Positions 7,157-14,449 of a DNA stretch of 64,000 nucleotides are shown here, in pieces (position 1 is the stretch's first letter; each line of letters starts with the position of its first letter). Below the pieces are notes generated by a model. It did not search any database. It worked only from the letters and a program-made list of their open reading frames with translations, and was not told the origin of the DNA. The stretch spans positions 1-64,000 of the forward strand of contig DGSK01000003.1 of NCBI GenBank assembly GCA_002393955.1, read 5' to 3'. This DNA is from Lachnospiraceae bacterium UBA4364 (GTDB taxonomy: Bacteria; Bacillota; Clostridia; Lachnospirales; Lachnospiraceae). The position numbers and the translations under genes were made by a program.

Positions 7157-7207
7157 AAAACGGTTAAAAAGAGGCACTCACATTCCATAAGGTAATAGAA
7201 AGGAGGT
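7157..7207 (+). promoter_or_regulatory. Promoter-like repeat element, copy 4
   Basis: AAAACGGTTAAAAAGAGG, then at spacing 23 CATAAG, followed directly by GTAATAGAAAGGAGGTGAA. It precedes the micro-ORF at 7215 exactly as copy 2 precedes its counterpart. The predicted transcript would begin almost at the ribosome site, so a very short leader is expected. Confidence 0.55.
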
Positions 7208-7214
7208 GAACAGG

Positions 7215-7253
7215 ATGGATTACGATGGCTCTACTATAGCGATATGTAAGTAA
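7215..7253 (+). CDS. 12-residue micro-ORF MDYDGSTIAICK
   Basis: ATG start 5 bases after AAAGGAGGTGAACAGG. It is the cassette B counterpart of the micro-ORF at 1891-1929, with identical length and 9 of 12 residues shared. Position between the repeated promoter-like element and the glycine-zipper gene is the same. Translation is likely from the strong ribosome site; function unknown. Confidence 0.55.
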   Translation: MDYDGSTIAICK

Positions 7254-7309
7254 AAGTATTTTGTTTTTCAAAGAGTTTTATGCAGTTAGGTGTGAAAGGA
7301 GATTTAGGT

Positions 7310-7519
7310 ATGAGTAGATTATTTGAGAATGTTACTGCAGGTGCTACAGCGGGAGGAATTATTGGCGGAGCAATAGATGGGTTAACTATAGCGGGGACTG
7401 TTGTCGGTGGTCTAGCTGGAACTGCGGTGGTTACAGGTACCAAGGTTGCCGTGGGGACTCTTGTTGGCGGGGCACTAGGTATAGTTTTGACTATAGTGGA
7501 GGAGAGTGAATGGGCATAA
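7310..7519 (+). CDS. Glycine-zipper membrane peptide (cassette B)
   Basis: 69 residues from ATG 7310, preceded by GAAAGGAGATTTAGGT. Paralogue of the peptide at 1987-2196: same head (MSRLFENV), same TAGGIIGGAIDGLT block and a similar run of GxxxG-type repeats, ending VEESEWA. Expected to insert in the membrane and oligomerise. It is followed in this cassette by a DUF1232-like protein rather than the beta-alpha-beta miniprotein. Function inferred only from composition. Confidence 0.7.
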   Translation: MSRLFENVTAGATAGGIIGGAIDGLTIAGTVVGGLAGTAVVTGTKVAVGTLVGGALGIVLTIVEESEWA

Positions 7520-7612
7520 TAGCTACTGTTGGAATCCAAGGAGAGAGGGGGGATGCATATAAAATAAAGTCTCTGTAAAAACTGAAAACAGCACAAAATA
7601 AGAGGAAATGGT

Positions 7613-7759
7613 ATGAGTAAAATAATTAAGGGTGTAGTAATGGTTTTATCAATTTTATATATATTGTCACCGATTGACCTGCTTCCGGGACCGTTTGATG
7701 ATACGCTTGTCTTATTGCTAAATGTTGCGACACAAAAATTTCTTAGGTCTCCGATTTAA
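7613..7759 (+). CDS. DUF1232-like small membrane protein
   Basis: 48 residues, start ATG after AAGAGGAAATGGT. The sequence LYILSPIDLLPG followed by FDDTLVLLLN matches the DUF1232 (YkvA-like) signature, in which a membrane helix is followed by SPxDLxP and a DD pair. It is about half the usual length of that family. Its place in the cassette corresponds to the DUF697-like membrane protein of cassette C. Biochemical role unknown. Confidence 0.6.
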   Translation: MSKIIKGVVMVLSILYILSPIDLLPGPFDDTLVLLLNVATQKFLRSPI

Positions 7760-7809
7760 AGGTGAAAATGGTAAAAAAGGTTGAAAAGTCAGAAAGGAGA
7801 AGGTTGAAA

Positions 7810-8016
7810 ATGTCAAAAAGAAGTTCAGCATATACTAATGCACAACGCCATGGGCGAATGAGGGATTTGGGAACATGTCAGATCTGCGGCAGCAGAAACC
7901 ATCCGGAGGGGCATCATGCAATGGATTATCAGTTCGGGGGATCGTCAAAGGCAAGCAATATTGTCACTTTGTGCCACTGTTGTCACCAGAAAGTACACAG
8001 GGGGAGATGGATATAA
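7810..8016 (+). CDS. Small HNH-type protein (cassette B), altered C terminus
   Basis: 68 residues, start ATG at 7810 preceded by GAAAGGAGAAGGTTGAAA; an upstream in-frame ATG at 7762 is less likely by comparison with its paralogues. The HNH pattern is complete: CQICGSRNHPEGHHAMDY and LCHCCHQKVH. One base is missing near 7998 relative to the copy at 22194, so the ending HRGEMDIKIL becomes HRGRWI. The metal-binding core is not affected, so activity may be retained. Confidence 0.78.
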   Translation: MSKRSSAYTNAQRHGRMRDLGTCQICGSRNHPEGHHAMDYQFGGSSKASNIVTLCHCCHQKVHRGRWI

Positions 8017-8053
8017 AAATACTATAGGAAATATAAAAATAAGCGTGAGAATT

Positions 8054-8062
8054 TGGTATAAT
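8054..8062 (+). promoter_or_regulatory. Extended -10 promoter of the CRISPR operon
   Basis: TGGTATAAT, an extended -10 (TGnTATAAT), lies 38 bases before the first CRISPR operon gene. No good -35 is visible 17 bases upstream, which is usual for extended -10 promoters. This differs from the GTTAAA/TATAAG element of the cassettes, so the operon is probably read by the housekeeping sigma factor. Confidence 0.5.
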
Positions 8063-8100
8063 TGTTTTGTGTTCTAGAGGTCTAAGAAGGGGGAAATTTC

Positions 8101-8730
8101 ATGAAAAAATTTATCACATATGTTTCAATGCAGCCACAGGGAAATCTTGAAAAAATACACTATGAGCCGGGGGACGAGCTTGAAATCCGTACGGATCATG
8201 ATGTGTGCTTTCCGGTAAGTATACTGGTTGATAATTATGCTAAAGAGGATGATTCTGTTGAAGTCATATGCTTAAAGGAAATAGATAATCCTGATGTGGA
8301 GAGAAACTTTCAATGCTTAAAGGAGGAAGTGTCAGAATTATTAGGTGGGCGGAATGTGGATTGCAGGTATTATGAACTCTACATTTCGCCGGAAGAAAAA
8401 ATCGATACACATCTTGCTACATTTGCTCATTTGATAGAGCATATCGATGATGAGGACGAGATATATGCATGTGCAACTTACGGCACAAAACCTATCCCTA
8501 TTATAGAGTTGATGGCGTTGGATTATGCGTATAGGGTGAAGAAAAATGTTACCATAGGAAATATTGTTTATGGTAAGGTTGACAGACGTAATGAGAAAAA
8601 GGCGGCAAAATTATACGATATAACGGCACTGTTTTTCATGTCACAGATAGTGGGCCATTTAGCTGAACAGAATGTTCCAGATCCGAAAGCACAGATATGC
8701 AGGTTTCTTGGTTTGGAGGATGAAGAGTGA
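8101..8730 (+). CDS. CARF-domain CRISPR sensor protein (TM1812/Csx1-like, no effector domain)
   Basis: 209 residues, start ATG after AAGAAGGGGGAAATTTC. A Rossmann-like first strand (KKFITYVSM) is followed by a domain whose end reads YACATYGTKPIPIIELMALDY, NVTIGNIVYGK and KLYDITALFF. These parts align with the CARF ligand strand, the IxYG strand and the YDxT helix of the TM1812 family, including the protein at 11060, where the ligand motif is DITHSFRSMP. No HEPN, nuclease, protease or membrane domain is attached. CARF domains bind cyclic oligoadenylates made by Cas10. Its stop codon overlaps the start of the sigma-like gene, so a regulatory partnership is likely. Activity unproven. Confidence 0.75.
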   Translation: MKKFITYVSMQPQGNLEKIHYEPGDELEIRTDHDVCFPVSILVDNYAKEDDSVEVICLKEIDNPDVERNFQCLKEEVSELLGGRNVDCRYYELYISPEEKIDTHLATFAHLIEHIDDEDEIYACATYGTKPIPIIELMALDYAYRVKKNVTIGNIVYGKVDRRNEKKAAKLYDITALFFMSQIVGHLAEQNVPDPKAQICRFLGLEDEE

Positions 8731-9716
8731 TGAGTGAACGGATGGATAAGCGGAAAGCTGAATTAGACGAAATTGCCAACTCTGGCGGTCTGAAATCGAA
8801 TTTGGCAAGGGTATATGCGTACTTGCTCGAAAAGGATGACAAAGACTATTATCATAATCTAGCAAAAGATTTAGCAATGAAATTATTTAAGAATTCATCA
8901 AATGATTCTAAAAATGAAATTGATGAGTCTGGTATTTATTTTGATGCAGAAAGTATATATTGTGATGTCATGATATCAAGCGTCAATAAATATGATCCAA
9001 CCAAGGGGGCTAAGTTTACCACCTTTTTTATTAATCAATTAAAATATGCGTATTGTGATGCAATAAAGAAACAGAAAAAAGAAATACTGACAGATGATGA
9101 GCAGTATTTAGATCTTAAAGTAGACAACAGTATATCGGCAGAAAATGAATTTTGGGATATGGAAGAAAGAGTTGAATGTCATATGGATCTGTTATACGAA
9201 CTTATGCGTATAATAGCGGCGACAAAGAGAACTCAGAAAAAAATGATGACACTATTTTATACAGATGATATGATGAAAATTTTTTCTGACATTGGTTTTG
9301 AAAAAAGTCGGGAATACAGACATGAGAAAGTAATCTATTCAAGCATAGAATCGGAACTCGTGGATTATGTATATTCAGATAAGGTTGAAAGTTTTAAAGA
9401 TATGGCAAGTATTCCAAGAAAAAAACTACGCCAATTGATTGAGTACTATGATAGCGAGAATTTGCAAAAAGATGTAAAAAAATCCTATGACGGGATATGG
9501 GGTATGAGAGAACGAGAGAATGCGGACAGGGAGATAGAGCTGAATCTATCAAATAATATTTATATTTCGTATTTGTTTGTAAAAGAATATGATGAAAAAA
9601 ATAGAACTACGATTCCTTCGCCACATCCGCAGGAATATGTATCAAAGTACAGAAGGATTTATACTGATAGAAAAAACGATTTAGGTAAAAGAGAGGGATA
9701 TATTGATGATAATTAA
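8730..9716 (+). CDS. Sigma-70-like factor inside the CRISPR operon
   Basis: 328 residues; the ATG at 8730 overlaps the upstream TGA (TGATG), a coupled start. Residues about 86-120 read KYDPTKGAKFTTFFINQLKY followed by a DAIKKQKKE helix, matching the sigma-70 region 2 core (fDp.kG.kFsTya...i...i.d.irk). The preceding helix (YCDVMISSVN) fits region 2.1. The C-terminal 200 residues are helical, charged and without an obvious region 4; a candidate helix-turn-helix may lie at ASIPRKKLRQLIEYY. A sigma-like protein coupled to a CARF sensor suggests transcription switched on by CRISPR signalling, analogous in outcome to the CalpL/CalpT/CalpS pathway but with different parts. Confidence 0.65.
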   Translation: MSERMDKRKAELDEIANSGGLKSNLARVYAYLLEKDDKDYYHNLAKDLAMKLFKNSSNDSKNEIDESGIYFDAESIYCDVMISSVNKYDPTKGAKFTTFFINQLKYAYCDAIKKQKKEILTDDEQYLDLKVDNSISAENEFWDMEERVECHMDLLYELMRIIAATKRTQKKMMTLFYTDDMMKIFSDIGFEKSREYRHEKVIYSSIESELVDYVYSDKVESFKDMASIPRKKLRQLIEYYDSENLQKDVKKSYDGIWGMRERENADREIELNLSNNIYISYLFVKEYDEKNRTTIPSPHPQEYVSKYRRIYTDRKNDLGKREGYIDDN

Positions 9717-10065
9717 TCTTTCTAATCATCCGAGCTCTAAGTGGGATGAAAAACAGATACATGATGCTTTATTATTTGGGGATATAGTGGATATGCCTTT
9801 TCCGAATATAAGCGTTAGTATTGACGGGCATCAGATGGATGAGTTGGTAGATGATTATTATGAAAAAATATTGAAATATAAAGATCCCGTAGTGATGATT
9901 CAAGGAGAGTTTGTTTTTGTATTTAGGCTTGTGACTCGTTTAAAGGCTAAAGGAATCCGGGCGATATCGGCATGTACTGAACGAATTGTGAGCGAGGAAA
10001 TACAGGAAGACGGAAGCCTAAAGAAAACATCAAATTTCAGGTTCTGTGGTTTCCGTGATTTTTAG
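9706..10065 (+). CDS. Small CRISPR accessory protein, Csx15/Csx20-like
   Basis: 119 residues. The ATG at 9706 overlaps the end of the sigma-like gene by 11 bases. It opens with IINLSNHPSSKWDEKQI, has DMPFPNIS near residue 32, a hydrophobic strand VVMIQGEFVFVFRLV, and RAISACTERIV near residue 85. The LNxSxHP start and the single Rossmann-like fold recall the small Csx15/Csx20 proteins, some of which act as ring nucleases that destroy cyclic oligoadenylate. Assignment to a named family is tentative. Placement among two CARF genes and a sigma factor fits a role in tuning the signal. Confidence 0.5.
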   Translation: MIINLSNHPSSKWDEKQIHDALLFGDIVDMPFPNISVSIDGHQMDELVDDYYEKILKYKDPVVMIQGEFVFVFRLVTRLKAKGIRAISACTERIVSEEIQEDGSLKKTSNFRFCGFRDF

Positions 10066-10119
10066 TAATTATGCATCTTTAAATATGTCGTATTGGAGTT
10101 TGATATATTCCAGGGAAAA

Positions 10120-11046
10120 ATGAATGAATTGAAACTTGAAAAACTGTTACAAGTAAAATATATAAAATTGCACTTTACGCTGGAAGTTATAGAAGACTGT
10201 GTTTTGCCTAAATATAAGTCTTCAGCCTTACGCGGCGGAATGGGTGAAATGCTGCTTCGGGTCAATTGCATATCAAACCGGAATTGCGAAATATGTGAAT
10301 ATGAACCTGAGTGTATAGTTCGCAGGATTATTTATTCGAAGATGCGTATTAAACCGTATTTCATGACCTCGGGAGATAGTGTTGGATATGTAATCAACTG
10401 TGAAAACTATAAAAGAAACTTCAAAAAAGGAGATTATGTTGAGTTTGACATGATACTCTTTGGAAGGATGATAGTTTATTTCGGACAGATTTTGCAGGCT
10501 TTTCAGATGCTTGGCATCTATGGTATAGGGAAGGATGAAGTAAAGTTTCGGATTGTACGCATAGCGAATAGCAGACGGGAAACCGTTATGGATGGAGAGA
10601 ATGTCTATATGCCGCTCGTAAAACCGATGTATATCAGTGACTATGTTTCCTATCGAATAAATAAAGTAAATGAATCTGACAAGCTTGTTTTTTATACGCC
10701 GTTGTCATTGAAGTGCCAAGGTGTGTATTGTAAAGAATTTAATATCTGCGAAATCCTAAAAAGTGCAGAGCGTAGGATTTATATGCTGAACTGTTATGAG
10801 GGGATAGAAACAGAGCGATTGAATACGGATGACTATGCACCTATTCTGCTATCGCAAATAGTAAAGGAGAGTTGCGTGTGTAGGTTTTCATCAACACATG
10901 ATCAGAGAATTGCATTGAAAGGCATTGTGGGAGAGGTTAAGCTTGCTGAAGTCCGGCGTGAGGCAATGGAATTGCTTTTGGCGGGGGAATTGGTTCATAT
11001 AGGAAAGAATACAAGTTTTGGATTTGGAAAATATATTGTGAAATAA
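10120..11046 (+). CDS. cas6: Cas6 pre-crRNA endoribonuclease
   Basis: 308 residues from the ATG at 10120; a TTG start at 10093 would add nine residues, and neither has a strong ribosome site. Two RAMP (ferredoxin-like) halves are expected. The first has SALRGGMGEMLLR and a cysteine cluster, NCEICEYEPEC. The second ends with LLAGELVHIGKNTSFGFGKY, the glycine-rich C-terminal motif typical of Cas6 with the CRISPR_Cas6 (PF10040-like) domain. It cuts the long array transcript within the repeats so that each crRNA keeps an 8-base 5' tag, here AUUGACAC. It lies between the accessory and effector genes of the operon. Confidence 0.88.
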   Translation: MNELKLEKLLQVKYIKLHFTLEVIEDCVLPKYKSSALRGGMGEMLLRVNCISNRNCEICEYEPECIVRRIIYSKMRIKPYFMTSGDSVGYVINCENYKRNFKKGDYVEFDMILFGRMIVYFGQILQAFQMLGIYGIGKDEVKFRIVRIANSRRETVMDGENVYMPLVKPMYISDYVSYRINKVNESDKLVFYTPLSLKCQGVYCKEFNICEILKSAERRIYMLNCYEGIETERLNTDDYAPILLSQIVKESCVCRFSSTHDQRIALKGIVGEVKLAEVRREAMELLLAGELVHIGKNTSFGFGKYIVK

Positions 11047-11059
11047 AGGGGGACACGAA

Positions 11060-12808
11060 ATGACAGATTGGGGAAGTATTATAAAGGCAGTTAATGAGAA
11101 TAACATGAATAGGATTTTAATTCTGTCTCTGGGTACAGGAAATTTGCGAGCAAAAAAAGATGCCCCAGCAAAAGCTATTTATGAAAAAGGAAATGACGAC
11201 GTTTATCGTACAGCAAACTATCAGTTTTTCGGGGATGAAGAGATTGTTGTATCAAGATTTGTTGCAGAACCATTGATAAAAAAACTCAAACCAGATACCG
11301 TAATAATGGTTGGAACTGTAAAGTCTGCCTGGTCAGAAATATATAGGGAGTACTATGGAGAGAAAAGAAAAAAATGCGATGAAAAATTGTTTACAGAACT
11401 GTATGAAAAAGAAAGCGAGTATGGCATTTATTGTTCTGAAGATGAGTTGGACCGATTCGAAGATCGAATAAATGAGATTTATAATGATGGTCAAGTTTTT
11501 AAAGACATATGTCCGCGTATAAAAGTAAGAGTAATCCTTACAAAGTATGGTGTTACAACAGAGGAATTAGCTGACAATTACCATCGTATTTCAAGGCTTC
11601 GTGATTATCTTAGAGAAGACGTTATAAATAGTGTGTCGTTTGATATTACACATTCATTCAGGTCTATGCCATTGTATAACCTGATTGTCTTAAACTATTT
11701 CAGTAACATTAGCAGAAGTGACGTTAGGATTGAACACATTTATTATGGCAATTTGGATATAAGCAGTGAATACAATAATATAGCGGGGATATCTGATTTA
11801 GCTGAGCTATCTAATGTGCTTAGTCTGACAAATGCAATCTCAGATTTTAGAAATTCGGGTAACGCGAAAGCTGTGATAACACTATTGCCGGAAGATACCG
11901 ATCAACGTAAAAAGATAAAAAAAACTTTGGAGGAGTTTGACTGGGCTACGCAGATTAATGACCTGAAGAATATGGAGATGTCATTAGGGCGATTGATAAA
12001 AGCGCTTGAAAAAGAACTTGAAGTGAAAAGGGATAGATCGGAAAAGTTTTTGGATATATATAACATGATTAGTGATACTTTGAAAGAGTCATTCCCGAAT
12101 ATACAAGAGTTTGACAAGATGAATTCTCTGGATGAATATCCATATTGCTACGGTCAGATACAGACAAAGCTTGGAATGTGGTTCATGATGACAAATCGAT
12201 ATGGTCAAGCTGTATTGATTGCTACTGAAGCTGTTAGAAGTTTTTTGGTTCCAATATATCTGATTCGTGAGAACAAGAAGATTACAAGAGAAACGTGTGC
12301 AAGAGAGGAGAATAGAAAAGAAGGCGAGAAGATGATAGATGAACTCTTGAATAGTAATTTACTGAGTTCTGAATCTAAGCAGATGTTGGGACAGTTAATT
12401 AAAATGAAAAAAATGCGAAATGTGTTCGCTCATAATATCCCAGAAAAAGAGAGTTATGAAAATGAATATATAGAACCACAGAAGTTCATAAAGAACTTCT
12501 ATGAGGCATTATATGAATTTGGCATGGAGTTACAGGAAAAATGGAGTGATATAGTAGGGTGTTATACCGATCCGGCGCTTTATGAAATTCATGAAATTCA
12601 TGAAATGAAAATTACAGGCAAGACAAATACCCGCAAACAATTTAGGGGACGGCTTGAGAATGGTTCTTCGGCGATGATACCTATAGATCAATTAAAAGGA
12701 AAAATGGATGTTCAGTCAATGGATGATTATATGGAAAAAACAATAAAAGTCAAACTAACTGGTTATAATAAAAATCAAAATAGTTATGATGCAGTACTTG
12801 CTGAATGA
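11060..12808 (+). CDS. CARF-HEPN ribonuclease (Csx1/TM1812 family) with C-terminal OB-like domain
   Basis: 582 residues. The CARF domain covers residues about 15-270, beginning ILILSLGTGNLRAKK and containing DITHSFRSMPLYNLIVLNYF and IEHIYYGNL. A helical HEPN domain follows, with the RxxxxH catalytic motif in RNVFAHN near residue 453. CARF-HEPN proteins cut RNA non-specifically when cyclic oligoadenylate binds. Residues about 515-582 form an extra beta-rich domain (KQFRGRLENGSSAMIPIDQL, then IKVKLTGYN), resembling an S1/OB RNA-binding fold. HEPN and tail are joined by a three-copy 9-base repeat (GAAATTCAT). A similar tail ends the Cas7 protein at 18360. Confidence 0.85.
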   Translation: MTDWGSIIKAVNENNMNRILILSLGTGNLRAKKDAPAKAIYEKGNDDVYRTANYQFFGDEEIVVSRFVAEPLIKKLKPDTVIMVGTVKSAWSEIYREYYGEKRKKCDEKLFTELYEKESEYGIYCSEDELDRFEDRINEIYNDGQVFKDICPRIKVRVILTKYGVTTEELADNYHRISRLRDYLREDVINSVSFDITHSFRSMPLYNLIVLNYFSNISRSDVRIEHIYYGNLDISSEYNNIAGISDLAELSNVLSLTNAISDFRNSGNAKAVITLLPEDTDQRKKIKKTLEEFDWATQINDLKNMEMSLGRLIKALEKELEVKRDRSEKFLDIYNMISDTLKESFPNIQEFDKMNSLDEYPYCYGQIQTKLGMWFMMTNRYGQAVLIATEAVRSFLVPIYLIRENKKITRETCAREENRKEGEKMIDELLNSNLLSSESKQMLGQLIKMKKMRNVFAHNIPEKESYENEYIEPQKFIKNFYEALYEFGMELQEKWSDIVGCYTDPALYEIHEIHEMKITGKTNTRKQFRGRLENGSSAMIPIDQLKGKMDVQSMDDYMEKTIKVKLTGYNKNQNSYDAVLAE

Positions 12809-12833
12809 TGTATAAGGAGGATGGGAAAATAAT

Positions 12834-14435
12834 ATGGATCAAAACAAAGCGGTTCTTGCGATGTACGATGTTAGGGGTAAACAGGATTTTATATTTAGGA
12901 CAAATAAGATCCAGGAGATAGTCGGTGCTTCATGGCTTATAAGGGACGTGTTTGATGATTATCTCTTTGACGCTGCACGAGGATTATTTGATGGATGTAA
13001 GGGTATTTATTCATATAAACATGATTCAGGAACGACAAAGTTTAGTGTAGAGGCCTATAACAGGCATATTTGTGATAATTACGTTGGAGAGGTCGTTTAT
13101 GATGGCGGCGGTAATTTTATATTGCTGTTTAAAGATATGGATACATTTAAAGCTGTGACCTATGAATTTTCAAAAAGGATCATGGAGGAAATTGGTTCGT
13201 TAAGAGTGCTTGGAACGGCGGTCCCGATAGGTGAAGGATTTTCGGATTATAAAGCAGATATCGGAAGGTTATATGCAGAACATAGGGTACATGAAGCCTG
13301 TGAAAGTAAAGTGGATCCTTGGGGATGTCTTCCAATCGTACAAGTCGACAGAGAAACGTCACAGCCGCTTGTGGATTATACAAAAATGTTAGACGGGAAG
13401 AATATAAACGATAGAGTTAGGGAGACTATAAAAGCAAAAGGAATAAAGGGAAAACTGACTAAGGAGTCATTTGCGAAGCTTTTAAAGTATCACGTAGAAA
13501 TGGAACGTATAGGGGATACTAAATCAAAACTTACGGATATTGAACGAGATTATTATAGGAAAAATGAGAAAATTCTCGATAATATCGTTGAAGAAAAGGG
13601 AATAGATTCTCAGCTTGCTGTTGTCTATATCGATGGAAATAATATGGGAGCACAGGTACAGAAGGCAACGAATGATGCAAGAGATTATGAATCAAGCATA
13701 GAAAAATTGAGGCTGTTTTCTGAAACAATCCAGAAAACATATGTGGAAGAGGGTATTAAGGCGGCATTGGGGACGGATATAAATAGTGTAGAGGATTTTC
13801 GCGTTATTGTATCTGCCGGAGATGAGATAAATTTTGTCGTAAAGGCAAAAGATGCGTTTGACTGTGCGATGAGATATTTAAGCAAACTTAGGGAATCGGA
13901 TGATGCATCTGCATGTGCCGGCATTTCAGTGTTTCATAGTCATGCCTCATACGCTGATGCATATAGGATTGCTGAAGAAGCATGTGAGTCTGGCAAACGT
14001 AAAATGAAGGAAATGAAACTTTCGCGGGCGTCGTTTATTGATTTTCATATTGCACAGGGTGCATACGGGGTGTCACTTGAGTCGATACGTGATAGGGAAA
14101 ATGGTACGATAATAAGCAGACCATGGTATATATGGGGGGACATGGATGTAGACGGTTTCACGGTTACAAAATATGAAGATGTTAAGAGAATGGCTAGTCT
14201 TTTTAATAAATATGCAAGAAGCAATATAAAGGGACTTGCAAAGACGGCAAGAAAGAGTTTGGCTGAGCTTGACTTAGAGCTGAAACGTATTAGGGCACAT
14301 GCTTCCATAACGGATGAAGAAGATAATAGGGAGTGGGACTGGCTTGATAATCTCGGACGGGAAAGAAAGGAATACAGAAGAAACCTTATCTATGACATTT
14401 CCATTTCATATGATTTATGGATGAAGAATATATAA
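12834..14435 (+). CDS. cas10: Cas10, large subunit of a type III-D effector
   Basis: 533 residues, start after AAGGAGGATGGGAAAATAAT. The N terminus (LAMYDVRGKQDFIFRTNKI and VGASWLIRD) and VVYDGGGNFILLF near residue 90 belong to the first palm domain. AVVYIDGNNMGAQVQ near residue 264 and VSAGDEINFV near residue 326 belong to the second. The position of the cyclase GGDD motif reads AGDE, keeping two acidic residues as in GGDEF enzymes, so cyclic oligoadenylate synthesis is plausible. There is no N-terminal HD nuclease domain. The C-terminal 120 residues are helical (domain D4-like). Two CARF proteins upstream support an active signalling role. Confidence 0.9.
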   Translation: MDQNKAVLAMYDVRGKQDFIFRTNKIQEIVGASWLIRDVFDDYLFDAARGLFDGCKGIYSYKHDSGTTKFSVEAYNRHICDNYVGEVVYDGGGNFILLFKDMDTFKAVTYEFSKRIMEEIGSLRVLGTAVPIGEGFSDYKADIGRLYAEHRVHEACESKVDPWGCLPIVQVDRETSQPLVDYTKMLDGKNINDRVRETIKAKGIKGKLTKESFAKLLKYHVEMERIGDTKSKLTDIERDYYRKNEKILDNIVEEKGIDSQLAVVYIDGNNMGAQVQKATNDARDYESSIEKLRLFSETIQKTYVEEGIKAALGTDINSVEDFRVIVSAGDEINFVVKAKDAFDCAMRYLSKLRESDDASACAGISVFHSHASYADAYRIAEEACESGKRKMKEMKLSRASFIDFHIAQGAYGVSLESIRDRENGTIISRPWYIWGDMDVDGFTVTKYEDVKRMASLFNKYARSNIKGLAKTARKSLAELDLELKRIRAHASITDEEDNREWDWLDNLGRERKEYRRNLIYDISISYDLWMKNI

Positions 14436-14449
14436 AGGAGTGAGCAGGT

